The position numbers were made by a program, and so were the translations under genes. The notes under the pieces are model-generated. The model made no database searches, was not told the origin of the DNA, and worked only from the letters and a program-made list of their open reading frames with translations. DNA of 64,000 nucleotides from Bacteroidia bacterium 43-41 (GTDB lineage Bacteria; Bacteroidota; Bacteroidia; Bacteroidales; Dysgonomonadaceae), in assembly GCA_001898165.1 (NCBI GenBank), contig MKTD01000018.1:1-64000 (forward strand). The letters are read 5' to 3'. Positions 53,040 through 62,233 of this stretch are shown here, one piece after another. Numbering within the stretch: position 1 is the first letter of the stretch; each line of letters starts with the position of its first letter.

Positions 53040-53089
53040 CTACGTTAAAAGTGTATAAAGCATTGACCGGCAGAATAAAATATAAAATA

Positions 53090-54025
53090 ATGAAAAGGTA
53101 TTTTGTCATACTGTTATTGCCGCTGCTATTGCTTGTCAGTTGTATATGGGAGCATCCTTTCTGCGAAACAGATAATAACCTGGTATTGCGTCTGCGCCTG
53201 TTGGATACAAACGGTAATGACCAGTTTACAAATAAGATACTTTCAGTGGATATTATCATTTTCGACACCCGGAACAACTTTGTCAGATCATTCCGATTCG
53301 ACAAAACCGCGTTTGATTCTAAGAACCGCGTCGCAATGTCCCTGGTTCCCGGAATTTACCGGATCATTTGCTGGGCAAATGTGACAGACCATTCAAAGAT
53401 TATGGGAGCGAAACAAGGAGGAAACTTTAAGGAGTTGTATCTGGAAGAGAGATCCTCCGATACAGGAAGCCCCGTTTATTATGCTCCGGCCGGTAACATC
53501 AGCAGATCCGGCTCCGGCGATGATTTCGACTACACGGGTTTCACCGTAATTCTGCCTGCCGATAAAATAACTGAAAAAACTATGGATCTGCGCAGGGTTC
53601 ACCGAACGATAAATATTTATATACTTGGATTGGAAAACCTTGCCGGGTTCGATGGCCTGAATCCGAAAGTACAAGCGAAGAATATGCCGTTCCAATACGA
53701 TTTCACCTCCTCAAGCAAGCCCGGGCGGCGCGACTATATAATGACAACGCAGCAGAATACCAGGTCGGCGTTGCTATATACCGCTGGTTTTCATTCGCCT
53801 GCTGCCGCTTTTAGCGATGACATGACCATTCATCTGCTGAATTCTTCGGGCAATACCCAACTGATTGATGGCCTGAACCTGAAAGCATGGGTTGAAGAGA
53901 ACCCGCCTCAGGATACCTGTGAATTCGGCATACTGTTCACCATAACAAAGACCTCTACAGGAGTATGCGTTACGGTAACCAAACCCGATTGGGAAGATAT
54001 TGATGTGAAACCGGGGGATATTTAA
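53090..54025 (+). CDS. FimB/Mfa2-type fimbrial anchor lipoprotein
   Basis: 311 residues from the ATG at 53090. The signal peptide and lipobox (LLPLLLLVSCIW, Cys about 17) fit an outer-membrane lipoprotein. The middle has MRRVHRTINIYILGLENLAGFDG-like fimbrillin features (here DLRRVHRTINIYILG) and PGIYRIICWANV, the family hallmark seen in Mfa2/FimB. It would terminate and anchor the fimbria and set its length. It is preceded by the hairpin at 53013-53039 and followed 12 bp later by the tip candidate. Confidence 0.8.
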   Translation: MKRYFVILLLPLLLLVSCIWEHPFCETDNNLVLRLRLLDTNGNDQFTNKILSVDIIIFDTRNNFVRSFRFDKTAFDSKNRVAMSLVPGIYRIICWANVTDHSKIMGAKQGGNFKELYLEERSSDTGSPVYYAPAGNISRSGSGDDFDYTGFTVILPADKITEKTMDLRRVHRTINIYILGLENLAGFDGLNPKVQAKNMPFQYDFTSSSKPGRRDYIMTTQQNTRSALLYTAGFHSPAAAFSDDMTIHLLNSSGNTQLIDGLNLKAWVEENPPQDTCEFGILFTITKTSTGVCVTVTKPDWEDIDVKPGDI

Positions 54026-54037
54026 AAATATAAAGTC

Positions 54038-56182
54038 ATGAACGTCAAATATGCATTATTGCTTTTTCTACTTGCTGTAATGGCCGCGTGCAGCATGGGA
54101 AATGACATGCCTGACCCGATAGAGGAAGGCCTGGAAGTAATGGTAACGGTTACCACAAACACATCGGAGCCGCTCACAAGGGCCGTGATAACCGATGACG
54201 CTGCAATACATATTTTTACAGCGTTGATATTCGATCAGAACAATAAATTGCTTTATGCTACGGAAGGTGTAAAACGCTCCGGTGTATTCACTTTTAAGCT
54301 ACTCTCTTCAGGGACAGCACTGAACATATATTTTGTGGCTAATGTACAAAGCTCACTCGTTACGGGATTTACGCCAGGTACCGCGTTATCCACGGTAAAG
54401 CAGCAACTCTCCGTGTTGTCCTCCGGCGTAACCAATGCGAACGGCTACCCCATGGCGGGTATGGCCAGGCTAAATAACCTGCCTGCCTCGTTCAGCAACA
54501 ACCTTAACGTCATAATGCTGCGATCGACAGCCTCGGCCAGGATCGTGGTAAATGCTTCTATTCCCGTGAGCAAGTTTAAATTGGTATCGGTAGCCGTATA
54601 TCGGGCCAACGACCGTGTACAGGTTATACCTGCGGCCGATCCTGCCAATTGGAACAGTCCTAAGGTCACTGAGGCTTCGCCGGCCGGAGCTAAAACTAAT
54701 GGAGTATTCTCTGTTGATAACACCTCAACTAATTCCATTGACGGCATTATGGTTCCGGAAGCGTCTCCCGTGACCGAAGCTAATTTACAAGTGAGAACCC
54801 CTACTGTCCTTGTGGTGGGGGGAGTCTATAACAATTCGGGTAAAACCACTTACTATCGGGTCGATTTTAACTCGGAACTTCCGGGGCATCCCTTCGGGCA
54901 GGTATTACGGAATTACAAATATACCCTTAACATCAACAATGTGGACTCCGAAGGATGGGATACGCCCGGCAATGCGGCTGATAACGCTGCAAGCGGGACT
55001 TCGGTTACCATACAAAATTGGGATGGAAATGCAAGTAATGTAACGATAGACGGACCGTACTATTTCGCTATCCCCGGCCAAGATGTAATCTTGCCTTTTT
55101 ATGCGGGAGCAACCGTTACAATTCCTGTCATTACAAATATTCCTAACTTTACCGCTTCATGGGATAGCCCGCCCACGACATCCATATCTCCCGGCGGCAG
55201 CTTCACGAACACCTACTATAAGGTTGACCTGGCTGCCGACAAAAAGAGTATCACCATAACAACCCGTACCAACAACTACAGTGCGGCTGTTTTTTCCTCC
55301 ACACTGTATGTAAAGTTGGTGGGACAAACAGTGCCGATCTCTATCAAACAGAGCAATTACAGTAGCGTCAGTGGCGGGGGCTGTGATATACTGAGCCTTG
55401 GGAACGGTGGAATAGGATATCTGGGAACTTACACACACTGGAACAGCACCGCTGCCGAAGTCAAAGCTGCCGGGCTCAAAGCCCTGCTTGTGCATCCCAA
55501 TAACTTTGGTGCTACCGGCCGGGTTCCTACGAGCCGTTTGAATATATTCTGCGAAGTGAATCCGCAGGACGATTACATTTATCTTCAACGGTATATAGGA
55601 ACGTTCAACATCATATACCTGAATGAGGCGGTCTTTTCGATAGGCCCCAATAGTGCGCAGGTACTCATTGACTGGGCAAAGAGCAGCCCCAGGCACTACC
55701 TTATATATATGTTCGACCGAGCGAAATACAGTCCCCTCACACCATATAATCTGGAGATTTTAAACAAGCTTGGGTTGACGGATATTACTTCATATTATGC
55801 CACAGCCGGAGCATATACCCAGTACTCGGCGAATTACAATGATGCTGCGATGAGCCAGATTTACAAAGGGCCTTTTGGAAACGTGGCATCGGGCTTTTCA
55901 TTCCGTAATATTGACGCCATTCATTCCGAAATGAATCTCGCCGCAGCACAAAGCAAAGGGATCAAGCCTATTTTATTGGGCAATGAGGGGGGGATGTTGC
56001 TGGGGATAGATTTTACCAATCGCATCGTCCATTGTGGAGATGTAGATATATTTAATGCTTTGGCCGGAGGAATAGCCCAATATATAAACACGGACGATGC
56101 CACGAGCGGCACTGCCAACGATGCCACCAAACTGATTGCTAACTTATGGGCGTATATGATAAGGACGGTCTCGTCGAATTGA
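54038..56182 (+). CDS. Large fimbrial tip candidate with a BACON-like and an alpha/beta-like C-terminal domain
   Basis: 714 residues. Lipobox LLAVMAACSMG (Cys about 18). Residues about 20-330 look like a minor fimbrillin (ALIFDQNNKLLYATEG, NIYFVANVQSSLVTG, MAGMARLNNLPASF, LRNYKYTLNINNVDSEGWD). A beta-rich BACON-like segment follows (about 350-445, ending VPISIKQSN). Residues about 450-714 are different: alternating hydrophobic strands and helices (CDILSLGNGGIGYLG, LKALLVHPNNFG, FNIIYLNEAVFSIG, RHYLIYMFDRAKYS, PILLGNEGGMLLGIDF, RIVHCGDVDIFNAL). That pattern resembles a Rossmann-like or class I amidotransferase-like fold (inference). The third gene of the fimbrial operon would supply the tip. 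Confidence 0.65.
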   Translation: MNVKYALLLFLLAVMAACSMGNDMPDPIEEGLEVMVTVTTNTSEPLTRAVITDDAAIHIFTALIFDQNNKLLYATEGVKRSGVFTFKLLSSGTALNIYFVANVQSSLVTGFTPGTALSTVKQQLSVLSSGVTNANGYPMAGMARLNNLPASFSNNLNVIMLRSTASARIVVNASIPVSKFKLVSVAVYRANDRVQVIPAADPANWNSPKVTEASPAGAKTNGVFSVDNTSTNSIDGIMVPEASPVTEANLQVRTPTVLVVGGVYNNSGKTTYYRVDFNSELPGHPFGQVLRNYKYTLNINNVDSEGWDTPGNAADNAASGTSVTIQNWDGNASNVTIDGPYYFAIPGQDVILPFYAGATVTIPVITNIPNFTASWDSPPTTSISPGGSFTNTYYKVDLAADKKSITITTRTNNYSAAVFSSTLYVKLVGQTVPISIKQSNYSSVSGGGCDILSLGNGGIGYLGTYTHWNSTAAEVKAAGLKALLVHPNNFGATGRVPTSRLNIFCEVNPQDDYIYLQRYIGTFNIIYLNEAVFSIGPNSAQVLIDWAKSSPRHYLIYMFDRAKYSPLTPYNLEILNKLGLTDITSYYATAGAYTQYSANYNDAAMSQIYKGPFGNVASGFSFRNIDAIHSEMNLAAAQSKGIKPILLGNEGGMLLGIDFTNRIVHCGDVDIFNALAGGIAQYINTDDATSGTANDATKLIANLWAYMIRTVSSN

Positions 56183-56246
56183 AAATACGACAATTTCAAG
56201 CGGGACGATTCGGTTTCACCGGATCATGGGTATATAAATAAAAAAA

Positions 56247-56285
56247 ATGGGGTGCATTGCCGTAATTTCCGGCAAGCAGCCCCAT
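56247..56285. terminator. Bidirectional terminator between the fimbrial operon and PUL 2
   Basis: The stem ATGGGG-T-GC-TTGCCG (56247-56262) pairs with CGGCAA-GC-A-CCCCAT (56270-56285), with A56256 and G56279 bulged. T-runs follow on + (56287-56292) and, through the A-run 56241-56247, on minus. It ends both the fimbrial operon and the PUL 2 transcript. Confidence 0.8.
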
Positions 56286-56290
56286 GTTTT

Positions 56291-57628
56291 TTACTTCTCT
56301 ACTACGGTCAATACCGCTGCATTCGCTCCTGCCGATACATCGACCGTGAATAGATACGTTTTACCTGTTGTCAGCGTTTTGCCACTGACAATACCTAAGT
56401 TTCCGTTGTCGCGTCCATTGGTTCCGTCGCCAACGAAAATGATTTCGCTTGCGGTAGTAAGTGTTGCGCTGCCAAACTCGCCTCCCCAGCCTTTCTGGTG
56501 GAAGAACTTGAAGTTTATGGCATCCGAACTTATGGTTTCGCCCCCAACTACGGTCAATTGATATTTTTTATTGCCTACCGGAGCCATACACAATGCCTTG
56601 TCGGTATTCCAACCCACTTCATTGCCTGCCACGGACGGTTTTCCTACATTTGTGCCGATGATCCACACCGCACCTGTTCCGTCTGCCTGAAGTGTTGCTA
56701 AATTGCTGCCCGCCATAACTTCCACTTTCAGGTAATTCAGGCTGAGGTTTGCCGTGATACGGTACTTTCCACTAATCGGTACGAAAGTCATCTTACCTCC
56801 CTCTCGGGCAAAAAAGTCAGGATCTATCCACCAATCCGTCAGACCTTTCAAAGTGATTTCCTCACCCTGGGTCAGGTCAATATCCAACTGGTAATTGTCT
56901 TTATCCAGCATCCCCATTTTTTGCCCGTTGAACACTACTTCGAAGAAAGGTGAAGCTTCGAATGTCTTTGTATTGAAAGTTACGCTGTAAGTGCCGCCCA
57001 CTGGGCTTGCAAATGGAATATCGGCTGAAGTGCCTTCGCCAATGGCTCCTTCACTTTCTTCCCAGCCAAAAACAATCTCACGCCCTTTGTCATCTATCAC
57101 CGGTGTTTTTATATAGGCCGGTAATTCCTTGGACGGAAAAGCAGCCTTGGCCGCATACTCATTCGGTTGCCCGGTCGGAAGCATGGGATAAGATGCTTTG
57201 GCGGTTACCAGGATAAGGTAAGGGTACGGTGCCCGGCTCACCGGCACATCGAATGTTTGTATTGCTTTTTTCATGGTGGTGTTCACCAAAATAAACTTCA
57301 ATGTAGCGGTTCCGTCGGGAATATTCTTCCCGTACGGGATGGCTATATTCCCGGAATATTGCCCGTTCTCTTTGGTTCGGAGGGTGGTTTTGGAAACTTC
57401 CTCTTCTCCGAAATACAATATGGCCGTTAACGTGGATAAGGGTACATTGTCGCTGACCGTAACGTTGAACGGCAAAAGATCTCCAAAATGTACATCGGCA
57501 AACTGGTTTTCTATCTGCATGACGGGATTCCCTTCCTGTCGGAGCTCTTCCATGTCATTGGAGCATGACGTGAGTGCAACGGAAATCGTAAATGCAAATA
57601 CCCGATACTTTATTCTATTCATATTCAT
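56291..57628 (-). CDS. SusE-position surface glycan-binding lipoprotein
   Basis: 445 residues from the ATG at 57628; the ATG at 57622 (MNRIKYRVF) is equally likely. Lipobox TISVALTSCSN. Beta-rich domains follow: an Ig-like one at about 25-125 (FNVTVSDNVPLSTLTAILYFG), then regions with WWIDPDFFAREGGKMTFVP and, near the end, AVWIIGTNVGKPSVAGNEVGW and INFKFFHQKGWGGEF, which resemble the SusE/SusF C-terminal starch-binding modules. No catalytic motif. It lies last in PUL 2, after GH30, and probably displays beta-glucan-binding aromatics on the cell surface. Confidence 0.75.
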   Translation of the reverse strand: MNMNRIKYRVFAFTISVALTSCSNDMEELRQEGNPVMQIENQFADVHFGDLLPFNVTVSDNVPLSTLTAILYFGEEEVSKTTLRTKENGQYSGNIAIPYGKNIPDGTATLKFILVNTTMKKAIQTFDVPVSRAPYPYLILVTAKASYPMLPTGQPNEYAAKAAFPSKELPAYIKTPVIDDKGREIVFGWEESEGAIGEGTSADIPFASPVGGTYSVTFNTKTFEASPFFEVVFNGQKMGMLDKDNYQLDIDLTQGEEITLKGLTDWWIDPDFFAREGGKMTFVPISGKYRITANLSLNYLKVEVMAGSNLATLQADGTGAVWIIGTNVGKPSVAGNEVGWNTDKALCMAPVGNKKYQLTVVGGETISSDAINFKFFHQKGWGGEFGSATLTTASEIIFVGDGTNGRDNGNLGIVSGKTLTTGKTYLFTVDVSAGANAAVLTVVEK

Positions 57629-57639
57629 ATAGTTACTGT

Positions 57640-59160
57640 TTATTGTTTTTTCCATCGATAAGATATGACTGATTTGGCAGGTACCTCGTAAGCGAAGTGA
57701 TGAGACCCGTCGTCAAGGGTAATTGCCTTGTTTGTCGCGGTGCTGTTGAGTAGTACCACGGCGTAGGTACCGTCAGGGTTCTCAAATGCCGAATAGTAAA
57801 AACCGGAATCTGAAAAGCCCGATGTCCCTATACGTGCCGCCCCCGGTTTTACCACCGACGAAAGATGCCCGATGATGTAATAATGTGAATTGCGGGTGAT
57901 GGTCTTGTAATTGGAACGATCGATATCCACGGCTCCGTAACAGGTTTGGCAACCACCGTCGCGATTGGGGCCACGATCGCTGTCGAGCATCAGGTTCCAC
58001 ACGATGACGCCTTTGCACCAATTGTTTACCGTACCCAGTGCCACCTCCTTCATATCATCGATCAGGCGGGTTTCGAGGTTCCGGCCGTCGTTCCATGTGC
58101 CGATGGATGTTTCGGTAAATACCAGTTCTTTGTCCGGGCGTGACTGACGGATAAAATTCAGTTCCTCTTTATTTCCTCCATAATTATGATAGGCCGCGCC
58201 GGCAACAAAATCTGCTGCTGCCGCGTCTGCATAAATTTTCAGCGGATACTGCCCCTGATCGGCGTTCTCGGGCTTATTGCTGTCGTAGTTATAATTATGA
58301 TCATAAACATAAATCCTGGTGTTTAATCCCGCTGCTTTGAATTTAGGTCCTAAAGCATCTCTTACAAAGTCGCGTTGTTCCTGCCACGTCATGTATAACG
58401 AAGCGGAGTTACCCCTGTTGAGCGGTTCATTCTGCGGCGTTACAGAATAGATCTTTATTCCCTGTTCCCCGAAAGCATGGATCCATCTCACGAAGTAATC
58501 GGCATAGTCGGAATAATATGCCGGATTGAGCTGACCGCTTGTCCACGAGTTGAACGGTTGCAGGTCAGTGAGGTTATTTACCTTCATCCATCGGGGAGGC
58601 GTCCACGGCGAACCCATTATCTTCACATTGGGATTGATGGCCAGGATCTCTTTCAGAATAGGGATTACGTAGCGCGTCTCTTCCTCCGTAAGGGCAAAAT
58701 TCTCTATGCCGGGTGTATCACAACAGGTGTATTCGCTCAGCGAAAAATCGGAACATCCGATAGATATCCTGATATAACTCTGTCCCATACCTTCGGTTTC
58801 GGAAAACGTCTCTTTCAGGAATTTGGTGCGGTTCTCTGTTGTCATCTGCATCAGGTTGTAACAGGTGGAACCCGTTACGGCTGCCCCAAAACCGTCCATG
58901 GTCTGGTAACGTGTGCCGGGTTCCAGTTTGATGGTGGTTGGCGACATGTTGTCTTTTGGACTGAAATTGGCAGCCTGCTTTTTGAAATCCATAGAGCGGG
59001 TATTGGTTGTAATATAGATGGTTACATCTCCGGCTGCCGGTACTTCCGGTTCGGGGGTGCCACCCTCATTATTGTCTTTTCCGGCATCACTGCAGAATGA
59101 TAAACAGCATAATGCCAGAATCAATAATGTTGTCATTTTCAAATTGAATATTAACTTCAT
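57640..59160 (-). CDS. GH30 glucanase lipoprotein, probably endo-beta-1,6-glucanase
   Basis: 506 residues from the ATG at 59160 (MKLIFNLKM). Lipobox LALCCLSFCSD. GH30 (beta/alpha)8 barrel plus beta-sandwich: TMDGFGAAVTGSTCYN, then GSPWTPPRWMKVNNLTD, acid/base E245 in TPQNEPLNRG and nucleophile E350 in VFTETSIGTW. The subfamily used in Bacteroidota for beta-1,6-glucan (pustulan) has this architecture; glucosylceramidase or xylanase activities are alternatives. Being on the surface it would cut polymer for the SusCD pair upstream. No GH3 partner is visible in this PUL. Confidence 0.9.
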   Translation of the reverse strand: MKLIFNLKMTTLLILALCCLSFCSDAGKDNNEGGTPEPEVPAAGDVTIYITTNTRSMDFKKQAANFSPKDNMSPTTIKLEPGTRYQTMDGFGAAVTGSTCYNLMQMTTENRTKFLKETFSETEGMGQSYIRISIGCSDFSLSEYTCCDTPGIENFALTEEETRYVIPILKEILAINPNVKIMGSPWTPPRWMKVNNLTDLQPFNSWTSGQLNPAYYSDYADYFVRWIHAFGEQGIKIYSVTPQNEPLNRGNSASLYMTWQEQRDFVRDALGPKFKAAGLNTRIYVYDHNYNYDSNKPENADQGQYPLKIYADAAAADFVAGAAYHNYGGNKEELNFIRQSRPDKELVFTETSIGTWNDGRNLETRLIDDMKEVALGTVNNWCKGVIVWNLMLDSDRGPNRDGGCQTCYGAVDIDRSNYKTITRNSHYYIIGHLSSVVKPGAARIGTSGFSDSGFYYSAFENPDGTYAVVLLNSTATNKAITLDDGSHHFAYEVPAKSVISYRWKKQ

Positions 59161-59255
59161 ACGATTATATTTTATAAAGTGAAATTCCATTCTTCGTATT
59201 ATTCCTAAAATTAATTACATTAGTTTTATTGGTTCATTGACTAATTTGCACATCG

Positions 59256-60653
59256 TTATAGCGTTACTTTTTCAATATGCACTGTTTTGTTGTTCAGGTT
59301 GATTGTAAACCGGTAATTGGCGGATTCCACTACCGGATCGTTTTCACCGTTGGGGATTGTCCAGTCGTTATCGCCGGTAATGATTTGTTCGCCGGTAAAG
59401 GTAAATTCACCCGCTTTCTTTTCGTTGCCCCAACCGGTATTTTCGAACGGTTTGAATCCGGCATAATGATCCTGATCGCCCGGCGTATAAAACGTTCCCT
59501 GGTACACTCCTTCGTCGATCTGCCGCAGCAGCACGTATTGCATTACATGTCCGAATCCCCAGCTGGTGTGTGTCCTCTGATGTCCCGGATACACCGCCTC
59601 TATTTCGGCCGAAGTTGCATTTGTGGGATATCCCAATCCGAAACCGCAGGCCAGCAAATAGTCGGGATAAGATGGATTGTCAACCCCTACGAAGATGTTC
59701 TTGCGGACAGGGTTATAGTAAAGGGTATATTCTCCGGTTTTCCCCAGGAAGGTAACCTTGTCGGCAGACGCACGCTTGAAAAAGTCCGGATTATAGATGA
59801 TTTTTGTTCCGGCCAGCTCGCCGAACGCCGAATAGGTCTTGCCGTTCTGTAACGTGCGTTTAAGCACACGGAAAGATTCGCCGTCAATGTCCTGATCCGT
59901 GAAAATGCTCAACGCCAGGTCATCCTCGCCGAGATGACTTCCGGTTGTTGCTACGTTGAAACCATAACCATCGAAGGTGAATGTTTTTATGTAATCGGCC
60001 GACGGGGCATATACAAAGGCCGATTCGCCTCTCTCGTCGATCATCCCGATCCTGCCGTTCACATTACCATATACGTCTCCCGTATAATCGATGGTGTTGT
60101 CGGCATTGAGCTTTTCTGCAATCTTAAACCGAAATGAATAGTCGAAAGTCAGTCCGTCAGCCTGAAATTTATTTTTATCTGCTGTTTGGGGCTCCAGAAT
60201 TGCTATGCCTCCATCGTCCGTAACCAGATAAAGCGGATTGTAAACAGGGCGGTTTCCGGTCAGGCCGGTAATCTGATAGGAGGCTAAGCCCTTCAATACG
60301 TTCCGGGCAACCAGGTTGACCTGCACATCCGAATTATTGGCCTGACTGCTCAGTAGCGGAACGAAGATAGCCCGGGAAACCTCGTGCGTGTCGCCGCCTA
60401 TGGGTATCTCACCCGACGTGAGCGTCCTGCCTCCGGAAACCATTTCGTAGGTCAGCATGGTCAGCGTGGTGGCGGGATCGGTGATTTTTGCCGTCAGCGT
60501 CACCGAATCACCGAACGTAAAGGAGGAGGGACTCACGCTTGCCGCCTCAAATACCGGGGTTGATTCTTTGCGGGGACCATACTCGTCTTCGCACGAGGCG
60601 AGCAACAGGGCAATGATCCCGGCCATGAAAAACAGTTTATATAAGGAATTCAT
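59256..60653 (-). CDS. SusF-position surface glycan-binding lipoprotein
   Basis: 465 residues. Lipobox GIIALLLASCEDE (Cys about 21), an Ig-like N-terminal domain (SPSSFTFGDSVTLTAKITDP) and C-terminal beta modules with many aromatics (YPDYLLACGFGLGYP, HTSWGFGHVMQYVLLRQIDEG, YAGFKPFENTGWGNEK). The closing EFTFTGEQIITGDNDWTIPNGENDP resembles SusE/F-type binding repeats. It is third in PUL 2 after SusD, the place of a surface glycan-binding protein. Not catalytic as far as visible. Confidence 0.75.
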   Translation of the reverse strand: MNSLYKLFFMAGIIALLLASCEDEYGPRKESTPVFEAASVSPSSFTFGDSVTLTAKITDPATTLTMLTYEMVSGGRTLTSGEIPIGGDTHEVSRAIFVPLLSSQANNSDVQVNLVARNVLKGLASYQITGLTGNRPVYNPLYLVTDDGGIAILEPQTADKNKFQADGLTFDYSFRFKIAEKLNADNTIDYTGDVYGNVNGRIGMIDERGESAFVYAPSADYIKTFTFDGYGFNVATTGSHLGEDDLALSIFTDQDIDGESFRVLKRTLQNGKTYSAFGELAGTKIIYNPDFFKRASADKVTFLGKTGEYTLYYNPVRKNIFVGVDNPSYPDYLLACGFGLGYPTNATSAEIEAVYPGHQRTHTSWGFGHVMQYVLLRQIDEGVYQGTFYTPGDQDHYAGFKPFENTGWGNEKKAGEFTFTGEQIITGDNDWTIPNGENDPVVESANYRFTINLNNKTVHIEKVTL

Positions 60654-60683
60654 AGTTGTCTTTTTTTATGTTTATATAAAAAA

Positions 60684-62222
60684 TCAATATCCCGGATTCT
60701 GGACAAGATTCGGGTTTTGGTCGATCACATCCTGCGGAATAGGCAAAATATATGACCGGCTTGTATAAGGATACACCTGTGCCGGGCGCCCTTCATCTTT
60801 ATTAAATACCGCGTTCATCACCTCTTCCACTTTGTCGAGGCGCACGAGGTCGAACCATCGCTGGCCTTCGAGGGCGAGTTCAAGGCGGCGTTCTTTAAGA
60901 TAGGCCTTCAAGATGGATTCTTTGCTGGCCGACGCCGATGCCGGCAGATTGTTCAGTCCGGCCCGCCGGCGTGTCTGATTGATGATCTGAGCCGCTCCGC
61001 TGTAATCGCCTTTCCCGATCAACGCCTCCGCTTTGAGCAATAAAATATCGGCATATCGCATTTTGATGATGCTGTTGTAGGCGCTGCGGGTTTTGTACAT
61101 GAAAGCATAATTATTGGCCGGATAATAGATCGTCCAATCGCACTGATAAAATACAATGGTCTGTCCGTAGCGTTTGTCTCCTTGTTCACTGTTAAAGGCC
61201 TTGATCAGGTCGCGGGATGGCGTGATCCATTTTGCCCAGGTGAAATAGAACGTCCAGTCATCCAGCGGGCGGCCGAACATCCAGGTGACCCAATTGGTAT
61301 TTCCCGGGAAAAACTGCGCTTCGAAAATGGACTCTTTGGTATTGCGTGCTTTTGCTTCTATCGCCTTATTTGTCTGGGAGGGAGGAGCGTTCGGGTCCGT
61401 CAGCACCACATCGAACAGATCGCTAAAATTGTCTACCAGGCCAAAGCCGTCCGTAGCCAATGCGTCGGCGTATTGGATTACCTTGTCGTAATCACGTAAC
61501 GGTTTTTCGGCATAGACCTTTGCCAACAATGCGCGGGCAACGGATTTCGAGAACTGTGTCTTATCCGCCGGATCATTATCGGGAGCATATTGCAACCCGT
61601 CCAACAGGTCTTGCTCAATCTGTTTATAGATCGTGAGAGCATCTGTTTGCGGCGGGAAATAGGCTGGATATACTTCGGCAATGGTTTCGGAGGTAATGTC
61701 ACCTGCCATTGTGGTTATTAACGGGACATTTCCCCATATTCTTACCATATCGAAATAAATCATAGCCCTCAGGATCTTGGCTTCCGCCTTATACTGTAAC
61801 CTCTCTGCTTCGGTCAATGCCGGATCGGGCACTTTGTCGATATTAACGATCAATCGGTTTGCCTGGGCTATGTTCGCCATGTGGCCGTTCCAGTCGCGCC
61901 TCAGGTTGGTATTCGACCCTTCGATGGAATTCACCTCGAACGGCGTTGTTTCAGCATTCGGCGCACCGGCGTAAGCATTATCGGAATGCGACTCGGCAAG
62001 CAACAGCATATCCAGATACCAGTGTTCCTGCCCGTTTTTGAACAGGTTCAGCAGCGTTTGTCTGTGCGACAGAAGCGCGGCTTTGTCTTTAAATACGATC
62101 TTGACACTATCGTTGTTTACTCCTTCGGTTACATCCGAATAAAGTCCCACCGGGTCATAATTCAGTGAACAGGAGGCCAGTAAACAGGCGATAAGGATCG
62201 ATAGAATATATTTTGTCTTCAT
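60684..62222 (-). CDS. susD: SusD/RagB family nutrient-binding lipoprotein
   Basis: 512 residues. Lipobox LIACLLASCSLN (Cys about 18). Family landmarks: YKAEAKILRAMIYFDMVRIWGNVPL near 150, LLAKVYAEKPL, and LKERRLELALEGQRWFDLVRLDK with YILPIPQDVIDQNPNLVQNPGY at the end. It is the lid and binding subunit of the SusC transporter just upstream (11 bp gap). Confidence 0.95.
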   Translation of the reverse strand: MKTKYILSILIACLLASCSLNYDPVGLYSDVTEGVNNDSVKIVFKDKAALLSHRQTLLNLFKNGQEHWYLDMLLLAESHSDNAYAGAPNAETTPFEVNSIEGSNTNLRRDWNGHMANIAQANRLIVNIDKVPDPALTEAERLQYKAEAKILRAMIYFDMVRIWGNVPLITTMAGDITSETIAEVYPAYFPPQTDALTIYKQIEQDLLDGLQYAPDNDPADKTQFSKSVARALLAKVYAEKPLRDYDKVIQYADALATDGFGLVDNFSDLFDVVLTDPNAPPSQTNKAIEAKARNTKESIFEAQFFPGNTNWVTWMFGRPLDDWTFYFTWAKWITPSRDLIKAFNSEQGDKRYGQTIVFYQCDWTIYYPANNYAFMYKTRSAYNSIIKMRYADILLLKAEALIGKGDYSGAAQIINQTRRRAGLNNLPASASASKESILKAYLKERRLELALEGQRWFDLVRLDKVEEVMNAVFNKDEGRPAQVYPYTSRSYILPIPQDVIDQNPNLVQNPGY

Positions 62223-62233
62223 TTTGTTGCAAT

